From positions 1,178,001 through 1,242,000 of the forward strand of contig CP014773.1 in assembly GCA_001596135.1 (NCBI GenBank): a stretch of 64,000 bases of DNA. Direction: 5' to 3'. This document shows positions 9,317-17,839 of this stretch, piece by piece. Position 1 is the stretch's first letter; every line of letters begins with the position of its first letter. A program made the position numbers and the translations under genes. The notes beneath the pieces are model-generated. The model was not told the DNA's origin. It saw nothing but the letters and a program-made list of their open reading frames with translations, and did no database searches. Source of the DNA: Mucilaginibacter sp. PAMC 26640 (lineage in GTDB: Bacteria; Bacteroidota; Bacteroidia; Sphingobacteriales; Sphingobacteriaceae).

Positions 9317-9688
9317 TTAGTCTCTGTAGTAGCTGCGGCTGTACCGCGCTTTTTTGTACCTGTGACGATAGCTTGTTTCATAGTTACCGGATGAACGGTA
9401 ATTTGAGTTCCTGTAAGCTGCAGCGTAACCGTTCTGATAAATGTTAGCACGCTTTTGTACTGCGCGCTGATGCTCGTTACCAACAATATAGCCGCCGCCT
9501 GCACCAATAGCTGCACCAATTAAGGCACCCTGAACATTGTGCCCTAAAATGCCGCCCAATAAAGCACCACCAGCACCACCTATAATAGCACCCTTAGCCT
9601 GCGGACTAATTCTCCTTTGTGCCTGTGCGTTAAAATTAACGGCGAATACACATATTATTAAACTTAGTGCAAAAATTATCTTTTTCAT
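9317..9688 (-). CDS. Glycine-zipper domain protein, exported
   Basis: Small exported protein of 123 residues. Signal peptide first (cut near AQAQ), then a glycine-zipper helix pair (GAIIGGAGGALLGGILG and GALIGAAIGAGGGYIVG) that should insert in or cross a membrane, and a Tyr/Arg/Ser-rich basic tail (RHRYKKARYSRSYYRD). The zipper with the HNVQGALIGAAIGAG spacing resembles YMGG-like and OmpA-like glycine-zipper proteins of the envelope. The start at 9688 is chosen because it begins the signal peptide; an in-frame ATG at 9709 adds seven residues. Function unknown; membrane assembly or stress role is only a guess. Confidence 0.75.
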   Translation of the reverse strand: MKKIIFALSLIICVFAVNFNAQAQRRISPQAKGAIIGGAGGALLGGILGHNVQGALIGAAIGAGGGYIVGNEHQRAVQKRANIYQNGYAAAYRNSNYRSSGNYETSYRHRYKKARYSRSYYRD

Positions 9689-9816
9689 AACCTTATAGTT
9701 TAGTAACATTCATACTATATCAGAGAGTTATTGGAGAAAAAGGTTTAATATGAAGTGGAAGTAGCCAAGGCCGTGACTACAGTCCCCGCAGTTATACGAA
9801 TATTAGCCAGTTAGAA

Positions 9817-12240
9817 TTATTTATGGTTTCCATTCCAGCCTATTTTCAATTTACCATTTTCTTCATGCGCGCGAATGTGTACCACAATCCCTTTAAAACG
9901 CCTTTTTGACAATTCGGCGGCATCGGTGATCTCTTTATCTTTTTCGGGGTTTCTTAGCGGTATATCCAGTGCAATGTCTGTACCGCTGGTTAGCCCGTAT
10001 ATACCGGCAACATCAACGTTAAGCACACTTGAACTAATCTCCATCGGGTTAATAACGATCTTATCACCCTTAATGTCAAAATCTCCCTGCAGTGGTTTCA
10101 GTTGTATATTATTCAAATCGCGGAAAGGGAATACAAATTTACCAACACTCTTGATCGCACCGTAATTAATCAGTGCACCATTTCTCAGATCTATTTTTAC
10201 TTTACCTCTGATAGAGTGTTTCACCACATCGCCGGTATTGGTAATAGATCCCGTGGTACTGGTCTTAGCCGATAAAAAGCCTCTTAAATTCTGGCTCGTT
10301 AAATCTTTCAGTCCAAAATTATCAAAGGATTCAAAAAATGAGCGAATATCCACATTATTAACATCTGTAGCCATGATAAAATCGTTCAGGTTACCTTTTT
10401 GAACCAGGTTGCCGGTTAATTTTAAAGAGCCTCCCGCATTTTTAAGGCTTACACCGTTTATCCTGATACCATCCTCCGACATCAGCAGATCGGCATTCAC
10501 ATCGGTTGCCAAAAATTTCCGGTAATGTAATTCGTTAATCCGCATGTGCATATCTGCTTTAGCCGTATTTAAAACTTTTGCTAACTGATTGACTACATTG
10601 CCGCTGTTGGCCGTTTTGAATGTTGGGGCAGACGGCTTGGTTGCGCCCAAAAAGCCAATGAATTCTGCTAAATAAATTTGCGGACTTGTCACCTGCCAAT
10701 TGATCAGAATTTTTTCCGGCGCACTATAGTACAGGTTCAAAAAGTTTTTTACCTGGCCTTCCATCCTCACAATGCTTTTGCCGCTTTGCAGGCGGATATT
10801 TTTAAGTAGCAGATCATTACCAACGAATAACATTGAGATAGAAGTATTGGTTAAATTAAGATTACGCGGGATGTATTTAATATTAGCGTTTTTTAAATTG
10901 ATGGCGCCTTTTACCACCGGTTTGTTCAATTTTAAATTGATTACGTCTGCCTTGTATTGCAGGTTCATATCAACCGTACCGTTGCTAAGTTGCGCAACGC
11001 CGCTGCCTACCGTATTTAATTTTGATACCGGAAAATTAGCACGGAAGTTACCGGTAGCAATAGGAACCGCGAGATTCGTGATGCTTCCGCTATCGATATT
11101 AAATGGCAGATCGCTGTAGGTACCGCTGAACTTCGTCAACCGGATCACTGAGTTTTCATCAGTTAAGCCCTTTCCTTTAACATTCTCATTGGTAAACAAC
11201 GCGTTAAAATTACAGTCATCTATGATAGCCCCGGGAACCGTAACCCTGTTGTCTTTAATTTCGCTGCTAACCCGGAAATACGGATCGCCGCCACCAAAAC
11301 TACCAGATATCAGGGCATCCACCTTAATAGGTTTTTCGATATTAAATCTATTCAGTGTTTTGGATATATTGGCCGCCAGCAAGGATGAGGCACTTCGCCA
11401 TTGGAGTTTGTCATTTGTAAAATGAAAGGTAAAGCTATCTGCACCTTTACCGGTTACAAATAAGGTATTCATTCCAAAAGAATCGTCACCTATTTTAAAG
11501 GCGTCAGAGTGAACATTAATTTTACCACTCGCCTCATTATACCCGCCTTCCAAATCGCTCACAACTCGCCTATCCTTGATAAAACTACCCTTTTTAGTAT
11601 TAAATGCGAGGCTTTTTGCCAGCACATCCAAATGTACCGAGGCATGCCAGCCAGTATCGGGGTAAGTCATTTTCCCCTCTAAGTCATTCACCTGAAAGTT
11701 GAAAAGTTTATTGGCTTTTTGGTTATTGATGGTGAAGCTAACATTATTTAATCCGAACTTTTTCAACTGGGTCGACGAATTACTGTTTTCGCCGGCATGC
11801 GCTTTAACCGTGTCTTTTTTGTTTTTCTTGAAAACAGCTGTATTACTATAACCTGTACTATCGGTATACAAATCGATCGCTGCATTGTGAATACTTACAT
11901 TATTTATGCTGACTACGCCATGGAGTAATGCACCGGCATTAACCGATACATCAAAATCTTTTGCATTCAGTAAAGTGTGCTTGTGGCGTGGGAATTGCCT
12001 GTCGCGGATCACTACATTTTTCAGCTTCAAAGAAGCATCCGGAAAGTTTGAAAAAAATGATGTATTGATATCACTAACGGAAAGCGTGCCATCAATATTT
12101 TCATTTAGCTTTTGGGTAACCTTAGCAAGCACTTCTTTTTTATTATTGGCTATATAAACAGATACCCCAACTATTATCAGGATTAAAAGCAGCAGTAGCG
12201 CTCCGAGGATCTTCAATGATATTTTTAACCACTTAGGCAT
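9817..12240 (-). CDS. AsmA family envelope protein
   Basis: Large membrane-anchored protein of 807 residues with one N-terminal transmembrane helix (about 8-30) and a long periplasmic beta-rich body. The N-terminal block (ISVYIAN..KEVLAKVTQKLNENIDGTLSVSDI) and the C-terminal AsmA-like region (about 600-770; GNLVQKGNLNDFIMATDV, LRNGALINYGAIKSV) are typical. AsmA-like proteins are thought to form long lipid-carrying grooves between the inner and outer membranes. Gene stands alone; a second AsmA-like N-terminus occurs in this window fused to a glycosyltransferase (49553). Confidence 0.85.
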   Translation of the reverse strand: MPKWLKISLKILGALLLLLILIIVGVSVYIANNKKEVLAKVTQKLNENIDGTLSVSDINTSFFSNFPDASLKLKNVVIRDRQFPRHKHTLLNAKDFDVSVNAGALLHGVVSINNVSIHNAAIDLYTDSTGYSNTAVFKKNKKDTVKAHAGENSNSSTQLKKFGLNNVSFTINNQKANKLFNFQVNDLEGKMTYPDTGWHASVHLDVLAKSLAFNTKKGSFIKDRRVVSDLEGGYNEASGKINVHSDAFKIGDDSFGMNTLFVTGKGADSFTFHFTNDKLQWRSASSLLAANISKTLNRFNIEKPIKVDALISGSFGGGDPYFRVSSEIKDNRVTVPGAIIDDCNFNALFTNENVKGKGLTDENSVIRLTKFSGTYSDLPFNIDSGSITNLAVPIATGNFRANFPVSKLNTVGSGVAQLSNGTVDMNLQYKADVINLKLNKPVVKGAINLKNANIKYIPRNLNLTNTSISMLFVGNDLLLKNIRLQSGKSIVRMEGQVKNFLNLYYSAPEKILINWQVTSPQIYLAEFIGFLGATKPSAPTFKTANSGNVVNQLAKVLNTAKADMHMRINELHYRKFLATDVNADLLMSEDGIRINGVSLKNAGGSLKLTGNLVQKGNLNDFIMATDVNNVDIRSFFESFDNFGLKDLTSQNLRGFLSAKTSTTGSITNTGDVVKHSIRGKVKIDLRNGALINYGAIKSVGKFVFPFRDLNNIQLKPLQGDFDIKGDKIVINPMEISSSVLNVDVAGIYGLTSGTDIALDIPLRNPEKDKEITDAAELSKRRFKGIVVHIRAHEENGKLKIGWNGNHK

Positions 12241-12448
12241 CGTAAAACAATTTTATTAAGAAAGGATTTGAGCCTGATTTGTTTTAGCTTATGCCTTGAG
12301 AAGCAGAGATTATTTCATAACCATAGCGGCTTTAGGAATAGACGCTTATGAAAATACCATTAAACCTGAAAAGGCAGCCTCAAAGACTGCTTGTTTCAGC
12401 TATCTGTAAGTGAATTAAAATACACGATCTACGGGGTAGCTCCCTTAC

Positions 12449-12829
12449 TTATTTACTTGTTATTTTAACCGCACTAGTATTTTCTTTCAACCGGAAAGCT
12501 ATTATCCGCTTGATAAGATCCAGGGGCATGGGTTGATTTAACGGGAATTGAATAGAGCCTTTTGCACTTTTAAAGCCGGCAATATCTTTGGCAAAAACTT
12601 CAACAGCCAATGCACCGGGATAAAAGCCGATATGTTTATCATACGCTGCAAAATGCGCCAGCAAACCCCTGTATCTATAAGTTGGCATTGCATAACTTAT
12701 GCTCTCTTTTGCATCAGGAATAGCATTTAAAATAGTTGCCTTAACCAAACTCATTGCATCCTGCGTTTGCTGTGGAAACCAGGAAAAATATTCTTCAACA
12801 TCTTTGGGGACTGCCCGCATGTTAATCAT
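12449..12829 (-). CDS. DUF1801 (YdhG-like) protein
   Basis: Cytoplasmic protein of 126 residues with the DUF1801 pattern: PKDVEEYFSWFPQ near the start, ISYAMPTYRYRG in the middle and HIGFYPG with a final basic tail. Homologues such as YdhG have been proposed as frataxin-like iron chaperones, but that is not firm. Its first 8 bases overlap the end of the VOC gene upstream, so both are translated from one transcript. Alternative ATG at codon 4. Confidence 0.85.
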   Translation of the reverse strand: MINMRAVPKDVEEYFSWFPQQTQDAMSLVKATILNAIPDAKESISYAMPTYRYRGLLAHFAAYDKHIGFYPGALAVEVFAKDIAGFKSAKGSIQFPLNQPMPLDLIKRIIAFRLKENTSAVKITSK

Positions 12830-13292
12830 TGTTATAGGCAGCTTCCAAACCGGCTACCTCTATTTTTACCATTTTCATCATGGCGTGCATTACGCGCTGT
12901 GCCTTTTCAGGATCAGCATCTCCCATTAATTTGCCCAATGCATCAGGAATGATCTGCCAGGATACGCCAAATTTATCGGTGATCCACCCGCATCGCATTG
13001 GTTGGCCCTCTGCACCAAGTTTATCCCAAAGTTCATCAACTTCGGCCTGGTCTTTACATTTTACAAAAAACGAAACGGCGGGGTTTAATTTGTAATAATC
13101 GCCGCCATCCAATATCATAAACTCAATACCCTCCAGTTCGAAAGTTGCGGTTAGCACTTTTCCCCTGCCGGTCAAATCGTCCGGAAGGCGGTTTACATTC
13201 TTTATAGCGGAATTTTTGAATACTGATGTATAAAAATCTATCGCTTCGCCTACATTACCATTGAACCATAAAAACGGGGTGATCTTTTGCAT
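12822..13292 (-). CDS. VOC superfamily protein (PhnB-like)
   Basis: Single VOC-fold protein of 156 residues. N-terminal ITPFLWFNGNVGEAIDFY, GIEFMILDGGD and the C-terminal WITDKFGVSWQIIPDALG are hallmarks of the PhnB / 3-demethylubiquinone-methyltransferase-like branch (PF06983 type). These proteins are often annotated as glyoxalase-like, but substrates are mostly unknown, and a methyltransferase activity should not be assumed. It is the first gene of a two-gene unit with DUF1801 and has a -7 promoter box 24 bases upstream. Confidence 0.87.
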   Translation of the reverse strand: MQKITPFLWFNGNVGEAIDFYTSVFKNSAIKNVNRLPDDLTGRGKVLTATFELEGIEFMILDGGDYYKLNPAVSFFVKCKDQAEVDELWDKLGAEGQPMRCGWITDKFGVSWQIIPDALGKLMGDADPEKAQRVMHAMMKMVKIEVAGLEAAYNND

Positions 13293-13315
13293 AATGCTAC
13301 AATTTATATCCTAAC

Positions 13316-13323
13316 CAAAGTTA
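13316..13323 (-). promoter_or_regulatory. -7 promoter box of the VOC-DUF1801 unit
   Basis: TAACTTTG on the minus strand matches TAnnTTTG, 23 bases before the VOC start codon. Confidence 0.5.
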
Positions 13324-13565
13324 ACGTTACTTGAAAAAATAACCGGGGTGCCAACGCGACTGTATACAGGGGCAAATAAGACATCATGCCTGCTGATTAT
13401 GGTAATTTGCCAAAATCAAGCCTAAGTTATCCACAGCAAACTATTTTAGGTGAATATAAGTTGTTGGCTTATAATAACTGCTATTTGTAGTAATTTTATC
13501 CGGCCTCAAAAATGTACCCCGCTTGATTAAGGTTGGTCCATAAGCGGAATATATATCCCGGAATC

Positions 13566-14966
13566 ATGACCGAAATAAGATTAGAAGAGCTAAAAGCCAT
13601 CCCTGTACTAAGTGAAGTACCCGATAACCAGCTGCAATGGCTAATGGAAGCCGGTGAAATGATGGAGCTGCAACAGGGCGAACGGATGTTTGATGTAGGT
13701 GAGCCTATTGATAAAACGAGCATTATTTTGGAAGGACGCATCCGGATGTGCGTTTTACAAAACGGCAAACTACGTGAGCTTGCCGTAATGAAAGAGCAAG
13801 GTATTACGGGTTATCTTCCGTTTTCGCGTGCAAAAAACACTCCAGGTTTCGGCGAATGTGTTAAAAAGGCGCGCATCTTCCGGGTTCCTGCCAGTAAGAT
13901 AAAAGAAGGCACTCAACTTCATTACGAACTTACCGAAGCGCTGGTTCACACCATGACCAGCCGCATCCGCGATTTCACTTCGCTGCAGCAGCAAAACGAA
14001 AAGATGTTTGCCCTGGGTAAATTGTCGGCCGGGCTGGCGCATGAACTTAACAACCCGGCATCGGCCATTGTTCGTGGCGCATCATCCCTGCAAAGCCAGG
14101 TACAAAGGCTGCCCGTAATATTTAAAGATGTAGCGGCACTCAGCATCGCACCCGAAAAAATAGACACCATTAATCAGATCCTCATTAGTAAAACCCAGCA
14201 AACCGACCGGCCGGCATTAACCATGATGCAGCGAGCCGACCAGGAAGATGCTTTAGCCGATTGGCTGGGCGAACACGGCATCAAAGATTTTGATATAGCC
14301 GAAAACTTCACCGAATTTGGCTTTACGCCGGATGATTTGGAACATATGAACAACTGCACGCCTATGCCGCAGCTGAATGTAGTTTTGGAGTGGATGAACA
14401 ATTACCTGCTGGAAGAGAAGATGATCTCGGACATAAGGGAATCATCGCAGCGAATTTCTGAGCTGGTGAGTTCGGTTAAAACCTTTACCCATATGGATAG
14501 GGATACCGACAAGCAATTGCTGGATATCCATGCCGGCATTCGCAACACATTAACCATGCTTAACTACAAGCTAAAAAAAAATAACATTAAGTATGTTGAA
14601 AAATTTGACACCAGCCTGCCGCAGGTAAAAGCAATGGCCGGCGAACTGAACCAGGTTTGGACCAACATTATTGACAATGCTATTGATGCGATGGAAACAA
14701 ATGGCGGCGGCGAACTGGAGATTCGTACGCAGCAGGATGGACCTTTTGTTTGTGTATATATAAAAGATAATGGCCCGGGCATCCCACAGGAAATACAATC
14801 GCAGGTCTTCGACCCGTTTTTTACTACAAAAGATATGGGCAAAGGAACCGGGCTAGGGCTGGATGTGGTAACGCGCATTATTCGCCAGCATAATGGCACC
14901 GTAAAAGTGAATTCGGTACCAGGCGTTACAGAATTTACGGTGTGCTTCCCTATAAACGATAATTAA
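13566..14966 (+). CDS. Histidine kinase with N-terminal cyclic-nucleotide-type domain
   Basis: Soluble sensor kinase of 466 residues. Residues about 10-125 look like a cNMP-binding/CRP-like beta roll (VLSEVPDNQLQWLMEAGE, FDVGEPIDKTSIILEGRIR). The kinase core follows: H-box GLAHELNNPASAI with H159, N-box TNIIDNAIDAM, G1 DNGPGIP, G2 GKGTGLGL. No transmembrane helix. The ATG at 13566 is preferred over a TTG at 13533 that would add 11 unlikely residues. The receiver-flavoprotein gene starts 15 bases after the stop, so this kinase most likely phosphorylates that receiver. The ligand of the beta roll is not evident. Confidence 0.9.
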   Translation: MTEIRLEELKAIPVLSEVPDNQLQWLMEAGEMMELQQGERMFDVGEPIDKTSIILEGRIRMCVLQNGKLRELAVMKEQGITGYLPFSRAKNTPGFGECVKKARIFRVPASKIKEGTQLHYELTEALVHTMTSRIRDFTSLQQQNEKMFALGKLSAGLAHELNNPASAIVRGASSLQSQVQRLPVIFKDVAALSIAPEKIDTINQILISKTQQTDRPALTMMQRADQEDALADWLGEHGIKDFDIAENFTEFGFTPDDLEHMNNCTPMPQLNVVLEWMNNYLLEEKMISDIRESSQRISELVSSVKTFTHMDRDTDKQLLDIHAGIRNTLTMLNYKLKKNNIKYVEKFDTSLPQVKAMAGELNQVWTNIIDNAIDAMETNGGGELEIRTQQDGPFVCVYIKDNGPGIPQEIQSQVFDPFFTTKDMGKGTGLGLDVVTRIIRQHNGTVKVNSVPGVTEFTVCFPINDN

Positions 14967-14981
14967 AACTTAAGAACAACA

Positions 14982-16640
14982 ATGAGCCTACCCATCATAT
15001 TTGTTATAGACGATGATCAGCAGGTGCTGCGGGCAATAAGCCGGGACCTGAAAAATCACTACCGCGAAAACTATCGCATCCTGAGTACAGACTCGGCCAA
15101 CGAGGCTTTGGAAAGCCTTCTGGATCTAAAGAATAAGGGCGAGATTGTGGCCTTGTTTTTATCAGACCAGCGGATGCCCGAAATGGAAGGGGTAGATTTT
15201 CTGTGCAAAACCACCGGCTTTTTCCCCAATGCCAAAAGGGTATTGTTAACCGCTTATGCTGATACGGATGCGGCTATCAAAGCCATTAACGAGGTTAAAC
15301 TGGATTATTACTTAACCAAGCCATGGGACCCGCCTGAAGAAAAGCTTTACCCTATTTTAACAGATTTGCTGGAAGACTGGCAGGGTAACTACAGGCCGGA
15401 TTTTAAAGGAATAAAAGTGATCGGCTACCAGTTTTCGCCCAAATCACACGATATCAAAGAATTTTTATCTGGCTACCTGGTACCCTATATGTGGTTGGAT
15501 GCCAATTCTGATGAGGCCAAAAAGCTGTCGCAACTAAACACTTTGGATGCGAAAGACCTGCCCGCCATAATTTTTGCTGATGGAACTTTGCTGAAAACAC
15601 CAACAGTAACCGATATTGCTACAAAGATTGGGCTGAGCCAGTCTGTAAAGAATGAACTATATGATGTAGTGATCATTGGTGCCGGTCCTGCCGGGCTGGC
15701 GGCCTCTGTTTACGGCGCATCCGAAGGGCTAAAAACTTTGCTGATAGAACGGAAATCGCCGGGCGGCCAGGCGGGTACCAGTTCAAGAATTGAAAATTAC
15801 CTGGGCTTTCCTGCGGGTTTAAGCGGGGCAGACCTGACCAGAAGAGCCATTACCCAATCCACCCGTTTTGGTACCGATTTTTTAACGCCAAAATCGGTTA
15901 AAGAAATCAAACTGAAAGACAATTACAAAACCGTTGTAATGGATGATGGCAGCGAAGTAGTAACCAAATCTGTAGTGATCACTACGGGCGTTGACTACCG
16001 GCAGCTCACCACCCCGGGCGTAGAAAAATTTACCGGCGCAGGCATTTATTACGGTGCTGCCATGACCGAAGCCGCATCCTGCAAAGACGCTACAGTATAC
16101 ATTGTGGGTGGCGGTAATTCTGCGGGCCAGGGAGCAATGTACCTTTCTAAGTTTGCAAAGCAGGTGTATATTTTAATCCGGAAAGAAAGCCTTGCAGCTA
16201 CCATGTCATCCTACCTGATAGACCAGATAGCCGGGGTAGCTAATATAACCTTACTTCCTTGCAGCGAAATTACCGAAGCCATGGGCGAGAACCGTCTCCA
16301 ACAGCTAATGATTAAAAATTTAGATAATGGCGAGGTTAGCGCTAAAGACGCAGATGCGCTTTACATTTTTATTGGCGCCAAACCATTTACCGAGTGGCTG
16401 GGCAAGGATGTGATAAAAAATGATAAAGGCTTTGTAGAAACCGGTCGGGATTTAAATAATTGCCAGGATTTTGGTAAAATGTGGAAAGCCAACCGCGACC
16501 CGTACCTGCTGGAAACCAGTATACCCGGCATTTTTGCTGCTGGGGATGTACGGGCCGGAGCGATGAACAGGGTAGCTTCCGCTGTGGGTGAAGGATCCAT
16601 GGCCATAAGTTTTGTACACAAATATTTAAATGAGATCTAA
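14982..16640 (+). CDS. Receiver domain fused to thioredoxin-reductase-like flavoprotein
   Basis: Three modules in 552 residues. Residues 1-135 are a response-regulator receiver with acidic D10-D12, phospho-acceptor D62 in LSDQRMP, T90 and K113. Residues about 142-215 look thioredoxin-like (IKVIGYQFS, LPAIIFADGT) but have no CxxC. Residues 226-552 are a two-dinucleotide-domain flavoprotein: FAD site VIIGAGPAGLA (230-240), NAD(P) site VGGGNSAGQGA (375-385), and C-terminal AAGDVR. The redox CxxC of true thioredoxin reductases is absent: at its usual place stands YYGAAMTEAASC with one Cys (C367). It is therefore probably not a disulfide reductase. Phosphorylation by the upstream kinase likely controls the enzyme part. 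Confidence 0.88.
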   Translation: MSLPIIFVIDDDQQVLRAISRDLKNHYRENYRILSTDSANEALESLLDLKNKGEIVALFLSDQRMPEMEGVDFLCKTTGFFPNAKRVLLTAYADTDAAIKAINEVKLDYYLTKPWDPPEEKLYPILTDLLEDWQGNYRPDFKGIKVIGYQFSPKSHDIKEFLSGYLVPYMWLDANSDEAKKLSQLNTLDAKDLPAIIFADGTLLKTPTVTDIATKIGLSQSVKNELYDVVIIGAGPAGLAASVYGASEGLKTLLIERKSPGGQAGTSSRIENYLGFPAGLSGADLTRRAITQSTRFGTDFLTPKSVKEIKLKDNYKTVVMDDGSEVVTKSVVITTGVDYRQLTTPGVEKFTGAGIYYGAAMTEAASCKDATVYIVGGGNSAGQGAMYLSKFAKQVYILIRKESLAATMSSYLIDQIAGVANITLLPCSEITEAMGENRLQQLMIKNLDNGEVSAKDADALYIFIGAKPFTEWLGKDVIKNDKGFVETGRDLNNCQDFGKMWKANRDPYLLETSIPGIFAAGDVRAGAMNRVASAVGEGSMAISFVHKYLNEI

Positions 16641-16793
16641 AACAAATTCAAATAAATTAACGGGATTCTGTGATTGAATTTGCACCGGATTTTTAGCATG
16701 TTATTATTTAAAGGAGTTCCAAAACCAATACAGGTAACCTTTTTGTAAAGAATCCGTATCCATTGGTAATGATAAACCCCTGCAAATAAAACA

Positions 16794-17522
16794 ATGAGAA
16801 AATCAGCCCTTAAAATCAGCCTTTTTGCAATTGCAATTAGCTGCACCGCTCTTTCCTGCAAAAAAGACAGCACCTCTGCAACCGCAACCAGTTCAGAAGT
16901 TGCATTTGATGTTTCATCGGATAATCCGGGTACTGTTGTTGCCGCCGTAAATTCGCCTGTAGTTCAAAGTTTTGGAACTGCGGCTATTGCTAACAATTTA
17001 GTTTGGACGGCCGGCGTTGCTAACATTAGCACCTTTAAATTGGAAGCGAAGAAGAACGGTGTGCAAGCGGAAATTATCACTAAAAACTTAACTGTTGATT
17101 TGTTTGCGCTCACACCAGCAACGATAGCTGCGAAAATCGATACGGGCACCTATAAAGAAATAGAAATTAAGGCGGTGCTTCAACAATCGGCAGGCAACGA
17201 TATACCATTGAAGTTGAACGGTACGTTCACAACTCCAGGCGGTGTTTTAGTACCGATTGAATTTGATTACAATGATGCCGCTGTAATTAAAGTAGAGGCC
17301 GAAAACGTAACCGTAGATGGCACCAATAATATCTCTGCACATTTAGGCTTACACTTAAACAGATTATTAAGCAGTATTTCTTCAGCAGAGTTAGCTAACG
17401 CAACCCGTACGGGCGGGGCTATTGTGGTGAGCAGCACCAGCAATACTGCTATTTATAACAAGGTACGGCTAAACATACTGCTTGCGTTTATATCAAAAGG
17501 CTGGGAAAAACGCCGTAAATAG
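16794..17522 (+). CDS. Lipoprotein of unknown function, beta-rich
   Basis: 242 residues with a lipoprotein signal (lipobox ALSC, then KKDS). The rest is Thr/Ala/Val rich, predicted beta-strand, with little similarity to families I know; the layout somewhat recalls DUF4382-type Bacteroidota lipoproteins, though I cannot confirm it. The end is basic (KGWEKRRK). A terminator follows. Probably periplasmic face of the inner membrane or outer-membrane anchored. Confidence 0.7.
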   Translation: MRKSALKISLFAIAISCTALSCKKDSTSATATSSEVAFDVSSDNPGTVVAAVNSPVVQSFGTAAIANNLVWTAGVANISTFKLEAKKNGVQAEIITKNLTVDLFALTPATIAAKIDTGTYKEIEIKAVLQQSAGNDIPLKLNGTFTTPGGVLVPIEFDYNDAAVIKVEAENVTVDGTNNISAHLGLHLNRLLSSISSAELANATRTGGAIVVSSTSNTAIYNKVRLNILLAFISKGWEKRRK

Positions 17523-17545
17523 AATAGTTAAACCTTATGATGGAG

Positions 17546-17577
17546 GGCCTTTACGTTAATGCGTAGAGGCCTTTTAT
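17546..17577 (+). terminator. Terminator after the 16794 lipoprotein gene
   Basis: Stem GGCCTTTACG / CGTAGAGGCC (one G-T wobble) with a 6-base loop, followed by TTTTATTTATTT. Confidence 0.85.
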
Positions 17578-17839
17578 TTATTTAGGCCTATTATCGCTGC
17601 TTGAATTTATTGAACAAACGTTTTATCGAATGTAAATCATCAGATTTAGCAATTAATCCCAAATCATCTTCCAAAAAAATAACGAAACGCACTTTTATTT
17701 CAAAAAAATATAAAACCTATATCATTTCCCCCAACTATTTTATAATTTACCAAAATTATTAGGCCTTTGATGTATTTATCGGATATAATTAATTTTCGAA
17801 GAGCACTGGTCGGTATTTTAGGGAATAAAGGAGGGTTTT
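17578..17839 (+). promoter_or_regulatory. AT-rich leader of the Anbu operon with a strong Shine-Dalgarno
   Basis: A strongly AT-rich stretch without ORFs between a terminator and the ATP-grasp gene, so it must hold the operon promoter. No exact TAnnTTTG box is seen. Immediately before the start codon lies AAAGGAGGG (17827-17835), a full Shine-Dalgarno sequence, unusual here where most genes lack one, and it fixes the start at 17840. Confidence 0.55.

Noticed and set aside
13427..13435. Perfect DnaA-box sequence TTATCCACA upstream of the kinase gene
   Set aside because: A single copy with no cluster, no AT-rich unwinding element and no replication genes nearby; chance or local regulation is more likely than an origin.
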